Source: Artemisia argyi (taxonomy: Eukaryota; Streptophyta; Magnoliopsida; Asterales; Asteraceae). From it: 64,000 bases of DNA. The notes beneath the pieces are model-generated. The model was not told the origin of the DNA, made no database searches, and saw only the letters and a program-made list of their open reading frames with translations. The stretch is taken from assembly GCA_030686995.1 (NCBI GenBank), contig CM060709.1:18443360-18507359 (forward strand), written 5' to 3'. Positions 46,566-58,600 of the stretch are shown in pieces. A program made the position numbers and the translations under genes. Position 1 is the first letter of the stretch. Each line of letters begins with the position of its first letter.

Positions 46566-47740
46566 CAGGCCCGGCCCTGGCTATGGGCAGTGCGGGCGAC
46601 GGCCCAGGGCATCAAACAGATCAGGGGCATCACATTAGGTATTGTTCGTGAGGTAGAAAATAAATTTTATGGGCTAGCGAAATAGTTATTAAAGGTTAAT
46701 AAAACAGAGCTCTGGTGAATCTACAATGGAGTTAAAAATATGATGGGGAAGATGACCCAAGCTTATAAAACGACTCGTGTTAATGTGTGGACTGTGGACC
46801 AATCAAAAATCTTTTTATTTGTAACCCAACAAATGTACAAAGTTTAGCTTTTGCCCCTTTACCTTTTAATACTAGACAAATCTAACCTCAACCTTAATTT
46901 TGTAGTTCAAAATCTTTAACTAGAAACGAAACACATATACGTTATTTGTGTATACATAAATAGAAATACTATCCGTAATTGATGGTTAAAATTTTTACTA
47001 CATGACCTCATAAACCTTTTAATAATTTGGACCTCACATATTTATGTCCAAATAGTACCTAAAGTAAATGTTTTATTCTATAAAAATACAACAAAAAAAA
47101 AAAAAATGATGAAAAAAAAAAATGCACAAGCTGTCATTGTTAGAGCATTAGGTGTAGTAATTTTCACCCCCTCGCCCCCTCACATCGCACTCTTTTGGCT
47201 TAAGCCAAAGCCCTATTACTACACCACCACCCCTCTCGCCAAAGTGCAAGTGAAAAAATTGGTGTGCGCTAAACTGGTGCTTTTGTTTTTGTTTTTTTTT
47301 TTAATTGATTTTTTGTTCGGTTTGTATTTTAATTGGGTATGGTAGGTTTGAAAAGTTGGATATTGGCTTGAGTGACTAGGGAGGGTGTTCTCAGGTGTGT
47401 GAGTGATAAAGGAAGTGAAAGAAAAAAAATAGTGATTCAACATGGCGTGACATATAGGTGGCAGTTTGGCTTGAGCAATTGCACATCATGTTCTTAGGGT
47501 GACATGTCTAAAATTCATCGTAGATTCAAATAGAAGTTGCCAATTTCTATGAATTCATCTTTTGATAAGTTTTGTGACAAAAGACCTACTTTGTTTGGTA
47601 AGGGCATTTTATTTTATTTTTTTCTTTTCGGCCATTTTTATGAGTTGTTATAATTTTGGTGACAAAAGGCCTACTTTGTTTAGTAAGGGGCATTTTTTTT
47701 CTTTTCACCCAAGGCATCCAATAAGTCAGGATCGGCCCTG
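46566..47740. mobile_element. hAT-type non-autonomous element (1175 bp)
   Basis: Ends CAGGCCCGGCCCTGG and AGGATCGGCCCTG are inverted, with a perfect 8-bp duplication CTTGCCAC (46558-46565 and 47741-47748). It is related to the element at 60663-61066 by its ends. No transposase. Confidence 0.88.
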
Positions 47741-48110
47741 CTTGCCACACTAGCTGATTTTCAACAACTGAATTTTGCATTTATGTCATACTTAATCATT
47801 ATAATTAGTCTATGTCGATTCAGAAATGTTAGCTCTAATTTGTGTTCGTTTTATCTTCTATTCGAGCTCCATTTCAAATAATGAGGACAACTACAAGTGG
47901 TGGAATGGCTTGAAGATCGATTAGAAGATCACTAATGGTTGCATTTTAAACTTTGTTGTTTTTATCCATAGACAAACATTGTTACTTAAAAATCTAACTA
48001 TTGAATAGTCTTTGAGCATGTTTATTATTTTTATTATTATTTTTTGGGTTATTAGACAAAAAAGTTACTAAAGTTTGCAAAAAAGTTCACCTAAGTTACT
48101 AATGTTTTTT

Positions 48111-48504
48111 GGGTAAGGATCCAGTGAGAAGAAAACTTAAAATGAGAAGGATGAGAAATAATTATAACCACACATTTGAGATGCATCGACTTGATTTAGA
48201 TGCATCTCTATTCATTTAGATGCATCCCAATTAGTTTCGAAAGTGATTTTGAAGTGAAAACGATACAAAGTAGTACTAACAACAAATTTGACCCGCAAAG
48301 GACGAAAAATGTATAGGATTCGTCTAACTTGATGAAATGCATCTAATATATATATATGCATCTAATTTTTTGCTAGAAAATATATTATGGTGCATCTAAA
48401 AGACTAGGGATGCATCTAATTCAAGTCGATACATCTCAAATATGTAGTTATAATTATTTCTCATCATTCTCATTTTAAGTTTTCTTCTCATTTGATCCTT
48501 AGTC
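48111..48504. mobile_element. MULE-type MITE inserted in the left MULE terminal repeat
   Basis: Ends GGGTAAGGATC and GATCCTTAGTC are inverted, with a perfect 9-bp duplication ATGTTTTTT (48102-48110 and 48505-48513). The right MULE terminal repeat shows the empty site. Internal GATGCATCT words match the MITE at 31985. Confidence 0.85.
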
Positions 48505-50707
48505 ATGTTTTTTTGGTTACATATAGGTTACTAAAGTTTTGTCACCGGTTACTTAAGTCACTCCAAATGTTTTAACCCTTTGATACCGGCATCTTGCCAA
48601 CGTGGATTTTTTTTTCTTTATTTTTTTATTAATTCGTTTGACATATATAGATTCGTTTTAACCCTAAACCCCAGTTCATTTTCACCCGACCAAACACATC
48701 TGCCCCCCCACACCCTTTTCGATTAAACAATTTCTCAAAAACAACAAATCCAAATTAATATAATCAAGTCAGCTTAGGGTTTGCATCTCCCCCAAAAAAG
48801 GTTAGTGTTGGTGGTTAATTAATCTTTTTTTTAATTGCCCAGTCATTGTTTAATGTTAACAAATAATTAGGGTTTTGTAAATTTAGGGTTTTTACAAAAT
48901 TACCAATATTTCTTGTTTGATATTGTTTCAGGTGGAATCGGAATCTACAACTTCATCTTTTTTGATAAAGTATCATCGAGGTGGGGTGTTTGTAAGAGAT
49001 CCTCTTTCATATGACTATGAAATACTTTCTGAAATACCTAATGTTGATCTTGTTTCATTAGATTTACCTGGTTTTATAAAACTTTTGCAAAGTGAATGTA
49101 CTGGTTCTGTCAAGTCTCTGTTTTATTTGGTGCCTGGATTAGATTTTCACTTAGGATTGAAAGCTATAAAATCTCATAGTGACTTTGATGGTTGTGTCTA
49201 ATGTGGTGTTAACAATGACCATGTTTTGCACATATATGCCTCACATTCTGAGTTTGAACTGAATGCCACAACTACTGAGTACAATGACCCTTTGTCTGAT
49301 AATGGAAGTGATTTAGAGGATGAGGATTATAATGTGTATGATTATTGTAGTGAGACTGAAAGTGATACTGCATCTATTGACCATTTGTCTGAAGGTGAGG
49401 AAGAAGTCTTAGCTTCTAGGACTAAGAAAATAGCCCTTGAACCTAAGAAAAAAGCCTCAAAGATGTTTGATGAGAATTTTTTGACAAGTGTTTTCAATGG
49501 GTTGCCTAAAGATGATTTTGTTGAAAAAGAAATTGTGCATGTTGACCCTAAAGATGATGAGGATAAGCTAGGTGATCACTGGCCTATCCATGATCCTAAT
49601 ATCAAATGCAAGTCCATGAGACCATAGTTAAGTGAAAGATTTGAGGATCCTAACCAACTAAAAAGAGCACTTGCTTTCTATACATTGTCCCATGGTTATA
49701 AGCTATACTATGAAGTTAACAACCCTAAGAGACTCCTAGCTAAATGTTCAAGAGATGATAAAGAAAAAAAATGTTCATTCAGGTTGTGGGCATCTTGAAT
49801 GCAAAAAGAAAAGTCATTTCAAATCAAAACACTGAATGATCAACATGTGTGATCTAGGACATATGAGTATGGTACTTTGATAACAAGTAACTGGATTGCT
49901 AGAAATTATGCAAAAAAGATTTTGATCAATCCTGGTATAAAAGTTAGGGACATTGTGGCTTTATTACTTAAAAAATATAAATGCAAGGTTAGTGTTAGTC
50001 AAGCTAGAAGGGGAAAAATCAAGGCTTTAAAGCAATATTAGACCTGCTTAGAAGATCACTATGGAATGTTATGGTCTTATGCAGCTGAGATTATAAGTTC
50101 AAATGAGGGATCTACTTGTAAGCTTGGTGTAACCACAATGCCTGATGGGAAGAACTATTTTAATTCTTTCTATGTATGCTTTAAAGCTCTCAAAGAAGGA
50201 TGGTTAGAAGGATGTAGGAGAGTGATTGGTCTTGATGGCTGTTTTCTAAAAACAATATGTAAAGGACAGTTGTTGTCAACTGTAGGCAGAGATGGAAATA
50301 ATCATATATATCCAATTGCCTGGGCTGTGGTGAGTATAGAAAACAAGGAGAATTGGAGTTGGTTTATGCAGTGTCTTGTTGAGGATTTAGGAATGGAAGC
50401 TGGTGAAGGTTTGACAATTATATCAGATCAACACAAGGTACACTCATTCTCATTTTAATTATATCATTTCATGTTTTGTCTTTTATATTCTTTCTTCTAT
50501 ATTTATGATTTTGTTGTACATGGAATTATTGAAGCTGCAAAAGATGTGATGCCATTAGCTGAGCATAGACAATGTGTAAGGCACATATATGCTAACTTCA
50601 GGAAAAAGTTCACAAGTGTTCTATTTAGGAACCTGTTTTGGAAAGCAGCCAAGGCAACATATCCTACCGAGTTTCAACAAGTGATGACATGTATCAGACA
50701 GAATAGC

Positions 50708-51370
50708 TATAAAACCCTAAAATTTACGATACCAAATTTAGGTATAAATTTGAATATTTTAAAACTTTACGACATGTCTACAATTGTAATTAATTGTTAA
50801 CCTAAACTAAATCAATTTAGTTATATTTATGAATTATGTAATTAAACATTTTTTATATCTTTGACCCTTTAATCATCCATTACTCGGCTTGTGAAATTCA
50901 TTAAATGGCCACTTAAAACTTTATAAAACGAACCTTTAAAACCTATAGTTAATAACCTTTAAAACTCCCCTTTAATTCGGTCCAAGTCTAAAAACCATAA
51001 CCAAACTTCCCTTAATAGTTTTAAAGCCTAATGTTAAATCCCTCTTAATAATAATTAATTGGCCCATTCATTTTCTTTTAAATACTATAACCGAACCTTT
51101 GAATAATCTTTAAAGCCCGACAATGAAACCCGTTTAACACAATATTATATGTTCTTTTCTTGCTTAGTATAAATCGTAATTTTTTGTTGTTGTTTCTGCT
51201 CTCATTCGACAACACATCAAACCACCACAATAATTGATTTCTAAATTGTTGCTGCTGCTATATTTTTTTTATTCAATTGAACAAAAGGGTTTGAGCATAT
51301 TGTATTTGGGTGTAACTACGAATCTTGACCGTTTTCTTCTTGTCGATTTCATAAGGTATTCGACCCTTTC

Positions 51371-51413
<43 letters not shown>

Positions 51414-53278
51414 TATTCTTATTCGACATCTTTATGCTAATAGGTCCCGAATATTTTGTCCCTTCTTGTGTTCGATCGACCCTTTATAATTATATATTCG
51501 ACCCCTATGCCTGTTTCGACCTTGTGTTGTGAACCGATCGACCCTAGTCTATTTTATGATCATTCGACCAAAACTCGTTCGACCCTTAAACATAGTATAA
51601 AGCTGGTGTTATTGTTAAGTGCATGGGTTGTATTTTTTAAAAAAAAGGTGAATAGGGTTGCGTTGGTTTTTTGGCTCATAAGCTCGTTAAATTATAAAAA
51701 AGGTTGCATTTGATTTTATTGGGTCAAAACCCATGTAATAAAAAAAAGGGTGCGTTTGGTTTTCAAATTGTAAGCCAAGTCACAAAACAAAATGAGTTTT
51801 GTTTTGTTAATTAAAATTTATTTATATAATATGTAATAAATATTTTCGATTATTAAAATGTTGGACTAATGTAATTTATCTTATTTGGACATAATAATAA
51901 TTGGTACGTTTTCGGTTAATTAAACTTAATACTTGGTCGTGGAATATCGGATTCGTATAAGTACATGACAGACTTTAATAGAAACCCTAAACCTAATGGC
52001 ATTTAATATGTTTTAAACCCTAAGTTGACTAAATGTAAAAACTTTCTTAATATATTATAAACCCTAATCCGTGTAGATTCGTTGAAGATAACTTAACGTC
52101 CATTGATTCGTTTACTTTCGTTCATTGCATTAAGGTACGGATATTCAGTCTTGCTTTTATACATTAATTCATTTGCATTCCGTATTGGTACGGATATTCA
52201 GTCTTACGTTTAGACATTATTTCATTTTCATTTCATATTGGTACGGATATTCAGTATTCCTTTTAAAGATTCTTTCATTTGCATTTCGTAATGATACAGA
52301 TATTCTACCTATTATCAGTAAAGCTTTCTCATGATTCTTATTCTTTGACCTTGATTCTTTTGCATCGCTATGAACTTTTTGAAATGAACCTTTCGATATG
52401 AACCTAATGTTATGATTCCTTTGTATTAATCCATTTGATATGATCCCTTTTGATATGGTTCTTATTTGTTATTGTTCAATCGATTATTTCGTTACATGCT
52501 TATTTCTATCCTTACATGTGTTGCCTATATTGTTGCCCATTTAATGTAGCTAGCCATGGGGAGTCTATGGCCATATCATTGATGCACCAATGGTATGACG
52601 CTGTCAGTGGAGGCGGGCATGTGTCCACTGCGTTCCCAAATGAATGTATTGCTAATTAGCGCACTTGGCCCGTGTTTTTCATATGTATGTTTAGTCTAGT
52701 ACTAGCATATATATTAATGTAATAAAGGGAGCGTATGGATGCATCCTAGTAAATGAAATGTAAAGTTAATGAAATGAAAATGTGATACGAATGGACTAGA
52801 GTGTGTGCAATACACCCCATCTCACTAATGTGGTACATCGAGCTAGCTACTCCATGTACATAATGTAATGTTGGGCATTTATTTTATTGTTGATCTTTCA
52901 TATTCTTTCATTATATTGATCTGTCATCACATATATATCATTCGTATCTTATTCACAGGTTCTCTTAGACTCTTTCATATATTGTTTCGTTTCATTCATA
53001 CTTATTGCTTTCATATGTTTATATCTGTTCACTGAGCGTTAGCTCAACCGCATTTTCTTTTCCCTGCGGAAGGTTTCAAGTTGGAGGCTGGGATTGAGTG
53101 ATGAGAGTAGGAGCTTTTAGTGGACCATCCCTACCTTATTCTTCATGGATTTATTTTATTAGTCCTTTTAGTCTCAAGATTTGTAATTTATTGAGCTAAG
53201 CCTTTCGCTTGCGCTTTATGTTCTGAAATGACACCATAATGTTACACTTTAGACCCTTGTCGGGTTTGGGGTGTTACA
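50708..53278 (+). mobile_element. 2.6-kb solo LTR inside the MULE transposase
   Basis: Begins TATAAAACCC (TG changed to TA) and ends GGGGTGTTACA, with a perfect 5-bp duplication ATAGC (50703-50707 and 53279-53283). It is homologous to the 42290-45597 element in opposite orientation. No gypsy coding region remains. Removing it rejoins transposase sequence. Confidence 0.85.
52134..52310. repeat. 53-bp tandem repeat (three full units and a partial)
   Basis: Units start GGTACGGATATTCAG at 52134, 52187 and 52240 and a degenerate one at 52293, with constant 53-bp spacing. It lies in the solo LTR. Confidence 0.9.
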
Positions 53279-54816
53279 ATAGCAAAGAAGCACATAAACA
53301 TCTGATGGACAGGAACCCTGAAAGCTGGAGTAGAGCTTTTTTTAAAACAGATAGGTGTTGTGATGCAGTGGAAAATGGGATAAGTGAGTGCTTCAATTCA
53401 CTGATTGTTGAAGCTAGAAGAAAACCTATCATCAATATGTTGGAGGACAGAAGAGTTGGTATTATGGAAAGAATGCAAAAGATGAGAGAGAAACATGTAA
53501 AGTGGTCTGATAGGATCTCTCCTAACATTAGGAAAAAGTTTGAAGTTCTAAAAGATAAACACAAAGTCCTGTGAGAATGAGGGGGGGTGTGAATCAGAGG
53601 TGGTGGTGTGAGGATCAGAGGTGGTGGTGGTATGAGGATCAGAGGTTGTGGTGAGAGGATCAGGAGTGGTAGTGCAAGTGATCAAACTTGGAGTAGCAGT
53701 AGCACTAGGCTTAGGACCATCAATGGAAAGGTTTTTAGGATGAGAGGAAAAAGAGATGGATCAAAAGCATGCAGGTATCCTGGTGGAATTAAGCCTTTAG
53801 GGTATGGAGTTTCTTGGGATCCAGTTGATGGAGAAGCCATGTTAGGGGTAAGTTGCTCTTTTTCATTTTTTGTTTTATTTAACAGTTTTTAAATTTTATA
53901 ATTTTAAGAGGTTTACACAAGTTAAATTGGTCTCTTTAGCATTTGCAGAACATCCAAGGGTTTCCTGTTCCAGCATGGCCCTTTGGAATCACACTTGAAG
54001 ATTGTAGAATCTATGCTGCAGCACCAGAAAAAGAACCGGTTATTAAACAAGAGCCAATGCAAGAACCACTTGTGAGAAGACTTGCACAATACAAATTGCA
54101 GCAAGCAAGAGAAAGGAAAAAAGCAACAAAAGGCCAACCATCAAGCACTGCAGCAAGAGAAACAGTTCAAGAGCAATTGGATGAAGTTTAGGAACAAGCA
54201 AATATGGAAGAAGAAGTTCATGAACAACCAACAATGGAAGAAGAAGTTCAGGCACAACCAATCATGGAAGAAGAAGTTCAACAACCACCACAAGTGTTCA
54301 TAAGGAGGGAATCAGAGAGGATCAAGCAAATTAAGTTCAACAGGCCACCATCACCTGGACCAGGGTTAACTCCAAATGATACTATTTCATTGGAGTAGCT
54401 TGACAAAGACTTAGACTAAATATGGATAGCCACTTGTGAGGGTATTTTGTACATCTGTCATATGACTTGATATGTAAACACTTTAGGATATTTGGTAACT
54501 TACTCTTGATATGCAGTATAACTGCCACTAATTTAGTATGGCAAGCCACTTGTGAGGCTGTTTTGTAAATTTGCCATATGTAAACAATTTGGTAACCTTT
54601 TAATGCAAGTTAAGTATATGCAGTATGATTATTACTATCATTTGGTCCAATTTTGCAAATCATATTCATTTCATTACATAGTTAAAACCGTTACATTCTT
54701 GCCATTTCATTTGAATACATCTATTACAAAAGACAACATCCCCTAGCCATACTACATTCCTAACAGACAACCTTACCAAAATAACACAACCCAACAATCT
54801 AACCATACATCATCAC

Positions 54817-55113
54817 CTACATAAACCTAACAATAAACATCACAACAATGACAACAATCAAAAGCCTGTTGTAGAATGTAGTTCTAGAGCTTTGTGCAAT
54901 TTGAGCTTGGGCATTGATCAAATTAGCATGTTGCTGAAACATAAAAGCTTGATACCAACGATTTGGTAAGGGGCCATCAACCCAGCTAAAGTAGTTGCAA
55001 TTTCTTGATGGATCCATGAAGTTAGGACAGCCAAGAAACCTTCTTCTAGGGCTTTTTTGTGTCCAAGATGTACGGCACCTTGCTACTTCACCACAGCCAC
55101 AAAGAATCGACAT
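54817..55113 (-). CDS. GRF-type zinc-finger protein within the MULE
   Basis: An intact 98-codon ORF with C-X-C at residues 5-7, TSWTQKSPRRRFLGCPNF and CNYFSWVD, the pattern of plant GRF-type zinc fingers (CxC...GRRF.GC......C.YF.W). A hydrophobic C-terminal segment (LLIVVIVVMFIVRFM) could be a membrane anchor. It is antisense to and convergent with the transposase, near the right MULE end. GRF domains bind single-stranded nucleic acid in better-known proteins; the role of this short form is not established. It is open while the transposase is riddled with stops. Confidence 0.72.
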   Translation of the reverse strand: MSILCGCGEVARCRTSWTQKSPRRRFLGCPNFMDPSRNCNYFSWVDGPLPNRWYQAFMFQQHANLINAQAQIAQSSRTTFYNRLLIVVIVVMFIVRFM

Positions 55114-55467
55114 TTTGTTAGTGGATTTTGGAGAATTAGATTTGGGTGGATTTGGGTTTTTGAAACCCTAATTATTTTGGAGAAGAAGAAATAAAAGGGG
55201 AAAGTGTTATGTGGGGTGGGTGGGGTACTTTAGGCTTAAATAAACCCCAAAAAAGAATCTCAAACGGTAATATATCTTACGTGTCCATGAGACTGGCTAT
55301 CAGCCGGTTGCCCACCCTCGAAGTGACATTTGTGTAACACTTTTGATCATTGAGTAACCCAAATAAAAAAACCCGTTTAGTTTAGTAACCTATATGTAAC
55401 CAAAAAAACTTTAGTAACTTAGATGAACTTTTTTGCAAACTTTAGTAACTTTTTTGTCTAATAACCC

Positions 55468-56476
55468 TCATTTTTTAGTTATACTAACTTTTTTGAATTG
55501 TTTTTTTATTTTATTTTTAACGGTCTCTAAGCATCAATGAGTTTCTGAAGCTTGTTGAAGGTGAAAGGTACAACAATATATAGAAAGTACGAATATGTAT
55601 TTGATAATATTATCATCCAATAAAGAAAGAAAATAAGGATGTTATATCAATTTTAGGAATACCTAGCCTTTAGTATTGGTGAATAAGGACCTCTTGCTCT
55701 ATAAAGGGCCTTGTTCATGGTTTTAGATTTTTTATTCAAATTGAAAAATACGAAAAGTGACTTGGATTGGGTCGAAAATAGTAAACGAAAGGTGTCTAAT
55801 GACTGTATCGGTAATTTATATTTATTTATATTCTATTAGTACTAGTATTAGTATTGCAATGAAGAAATAAGTTTTATAAAAATATCTTTTTTGTATGTGA
55901 TGAAATTCTTAAATAAGTTACACAAAACAATTGGAAAAACTAAATACCACTAAATAAAATACGAAGATTTTTTTTAATATTTATACTATATATAAAGGAA
56001 AAACTAAAAAGTGAAAAAGAAAACTTAAAACTAATTTAGGAAACTAATTTGTTCCTTTACTTAAACTGAAGGCTAGAAACTAATTTATGAAAATTAAAAC
56101 TAATGTATCTCATTTCTTGAATATTAAAATTAGCTATTAAAATTTGTTCTTTTACTTAAAATTATTATATGTTACGATGATTTACAGTTACATTTTTATT
56201 TTTTTTACATTGTATATATGAATGTTATAAGAAACACTTAACCAAAATATCACAATGTGCCGTGATAAAATCTCGTTGCAATTTTTAATATAGCATTTGA
56301 ATTAAGTATTAACACTTGAGATATACCTATATCAACGATTCAAAATATCAAAATATGATTTTTGTGATAAACGTAAATTGAAGTTTCCATACTTAGATAT
56401 TAATTTATTGATTATATATACACTTGTAACCTTCAAAACAAAGCCCCAAAAATCATATTCATACCCAGTGACAACC
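55468..56476. other. AT-rich spacer before TPD1-like copy 3
   Basis: No gene or clear repeat was recognised up to about 56385. From there the sequence matches the TPD1-like promoter of copy 1, with TATATATA at 56413-56420. Confidence 0.6.
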
Positions 56477-57064
56477 ATGGTGAAGCTCCTTTGTATAGCT
56501 ATCATTTGCCTTATGACCCTTATGACCAAATGTATACCAACTTTATTTTGCTACAATTATGCTTCGTATTTGTCTATATACATTTCTTAACATGATGTGT
56601 TATGCAAAAATTTCGACGCCTGCCATTTCGCACTCCTTCAAGAGCAAAGCCATCGACAAGATCAATTTGGTGTGTTGCTTGAAAATCCGCGGTATTCATG
56701 TTTCTCACTATCATGTTTCACATTTGTCTTAACATAATATATATGTAATTGTGCATATGTATTACAAGAAAACAGTGAAGCTTGTTGACTCACAATCCTT
56801 CAAGAGCCAAGCAAATGACCAGGTCAATTGGTTGTATATCTTGGAAACCCTTGTCATTCGTGTGCCTTAGAACATGTTAAACTAAATTGTACGGGGTTTA
56901 TATCTAGAATGAAGATAGACCCTAAAGCCCTCTTGATACAAGGTGACTTATGCATCGTAAACAATGATGAACCAGCATGAAATTGGTCGTTTGTTCCTTT
57001 TAAATATGATTGCAGAGATTATCATCAGTTCGCCTTGGCTACTGAAAGTATAATATGTTCATGA
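56477..57064 (+). pseudogene. TPD1-like copy 3, multiply broken
   Basis: The signal peptide exon (from the ATG at 56477) is kept. The intron 1 acceptor is deleted between two ATGATGT copies, exon 2 has lost one base, and the intron 2 acceptor changed from CAG to CAT near 56757. In exon 3 GCTTGTTGACTC gives an in-frame TGA where copy 1 has GGCGGA. Further indels lie near 56972. The IDPKAL and GDLC words are still readable. Confidence 0.85.
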
Positions 57065-57158
57065 ACTAATAATTCTATTATAACATCGTCTTAAATATTT
57101 ACTCATGATGACTTGATGAGTATCAAATGAAGTATCTTCCACTGTTATTATATGCATG

Positions 57159-57162
<4 letters not shown>

Positions 57163-57210
<48 letters not shown>

Positions 57211-57401
57211 CTTCCTAAATTTATGTATTATGAGTAGCAAAATAAAATTGTCTAACTAAAGTTTGTACATAAGCCCAATAACCAGATTCTTGCACTAAGA
57301 ATATGTACCCAGTTTAACTAATTAAAGTAAGGTATTCGTCTGACTGTTTTCAACCTTTTTCCCTTACAAGCTTTAATATTGAGTGAACTGTGAAACTCAG
57401 A

Positions 57402-57441
<40 letters not shown>

Positions 57442-57613
57442 TTGATCTCCGACCTTTTGGCCGACTAATCCATGGGGTTTGAGCCCACCGCCACACAAAC
57501 TCAAACCAAGTAAAGCCCTATCTTTTCAAGAGATTGGCGTGGCCACAAAAACTCAGACATTTTGGAAGGGCATCAAAGTTCTTGACCTGACCGCTAAGCG
57601 ACTTGTGGTGGTT
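57163..57613 (-). mobile_element. unit-4 copy of the TPD1-downstream SINE
   Basis: T48 tail at 57163-57210, then body and tRNA-like head matching 5281-5572, interrupted by a second SINE-like insert at 57403-57548. Confidence 0.7.
57403..57548 (-). mobile_element. second SINE family, inserted in the SINE
   Basis: A 146-bp insert flanked by the 10-bp duplication AAACTCAGAC (57393-57402 and 57549-57558). T-run at the left is a poly(A) tail on the minus strand. A relative lies at about 59855-59950. Confidence 0.75.
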
Positions 57614-57654
57614 AATATCAAGTAACTATCTCGTGAAGAAAAGAAATAGACCTA

Positions 57655-57761
57655 CTACCAAGGCCTTTGGACTAATGGTATATGAGTTGCCCACCAACCA
57701 ATAGGTTGTGGGTTCAAGCATCACTGGAGGCATTCATGAGATATATTGTGAGATAGCTCGT
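57655..57761 (+). mobile_element. tRNA-like SINE
   Basis: Contains a TGGACTAATGG A-box-like region and a GTGGGTTCAAGCATC B-box. Imperfect ATAGACCTACT/ATAGGTTACT flanks suggest a target duplication. It is absent from the sister units at this position. Confidence 0.6.
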
Positions 57762-57886
57762 ATAGGTTACTTTCTGAACAAGTGTTGATGTTGACAACAA
57801 GTAACAAACACTAAGCATGTAATATGTGTTGCTTAAACTCGACTTTTAGAACAAGCACACAGGATAATCGAGATCTCTTTAAAAAA

Positions 57887-57888
<2 letters not shown>

Positions 57889-57955
<67 letters not shown>
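57889..57955. repeat. (AT)n microsatellite
   Basis: About 33 AT units, longer than any other dinucleotide run in the window. Confidence 0.95.
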
Positions 57956-57959
<4 letters not shown>

Positions 57960-58560
57960 CATCAAACAGTCTATTTTACCTGCACTATTTGGTAGGAGAA
58001 CCTTGAAATTATGAATACCATAGCTCAATAACACTACATCGGGATATATATGTATCCATGTAATAAAAACTTACTTGAGCGAATTTCTTATACACAATCT
58101 CTAAAAATAAATAACTGTATCATATATTGTTAAAAGAATCCTCTTGACATTAAAGAATCAAACTAATAAAATAAATAGATAATTGTCTAAAAATGCATCG
58201 AACTTAACTACTTTTTTGTACACACTCAATTTTTAACTTTTCTATTTTATTATCAATTAAACTTGCTAATATGTCCTTTTTTTTTTCCTTAATGGGAACT
58301 TGCTAATATATCCTATTGTAGGCATTGTTACGCGTAAGGTTTGATGTGAATTTGAAACTTGCTAAGACGTGGCATTTTGTTAAGTGCGTAATATACATAT
58401 TTCTTCAATATTTATAATAGACATGGCCTTAAATGATGGACTATACTTGTATTTTATGCTAAGTGAAGCAAATTAGATACTAATGCATTTTCATATGTTA
58501 AGGTTGATTTTTAAAAGATTAAAATACCTCACAAACGTATGTGTTCTTGTAAATATAAAA
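57960..58560. other. remnant of the MP upstream spacer without an MP gene
   Basis: Blocks such as AACTTGCTAATAT, GGCATTGTTAC and GAAACTTGCTAA match spacers before MP copies 1-3, but homology ends near 58380 and no MP coding sequence follows in the window. Confidence 0.6.
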
Positions 58561-58562
58561 CT

Positions 58563-58600
58563 AGTTATAATGCCCGCGCACGCGCGAGTTTTTTTTCTTC
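58563..58600 (-). mobile_element. Helitron 3' terminus (minus strand)
   Basis: Read on the minus strand: GC hairpin GCGCGTGCGCGGGC followed by ATTATAACTAG then T. Only this end could be placed; the 5' end was not found. Confidence 0.45.

Larger units (their letters stand above)
48917..54398 (+). pseudogene. MuDR-type transposase, decayed
   Basis: Translated pieces show the MULE transposase order: an N-terminal domain (YLVPGLDFHLGLKAI), a MuDR-like region (FEDPNQLKRALAFYTLSHGYKL), and the DDE core (VIGLDGCFLKT, GRDGNNHIYPIAWAVV, WFMQCLVEDL, TIISDQHK). Then come EHRQCVRHIYANFRKKF and, beyond the solo LTR, SRAFFKTDRCCDAVENGISECFNS. In-frame stops occur at 49199, 49625, 49796, 49850 and 50039, and again at 54189. 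The SWIM zinc finger expected after about 53570 is missing, replaced by GGTGGT-rich repeat. The tail holds EEEVxxQP repeats. It cannot make an active transposase. Confidence 0.88.
48046..55467 (+). mobile_element. Mutator-like element (MULE) with ~105-bp terminal repeats
   Basis: The ends GGGTTATTAGACAAAAAAG and the exact inverse at 55467 continue as inverted repeats for about 105 bp once a MITE in the left arm is removed. The flanks TTATTTTTT and TCATTTTTT give a 9-bp duplication with one mismatch, as expected for MULEs. It contains a decayed MuDR-type transposase, a solo LTR and an antisense GRF zinc-finger ORF. Confidence 0.88.

Noticed and set aside
53608..53700. GGTGGT-rich stretch that could be a Gly/Arg-rich domain
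   Set aside because: It replaces the expected SWIM finger in a transposase full of stops and reads as an expanded GAGGATCAGAGGTGGTGG repeat, not a domain.
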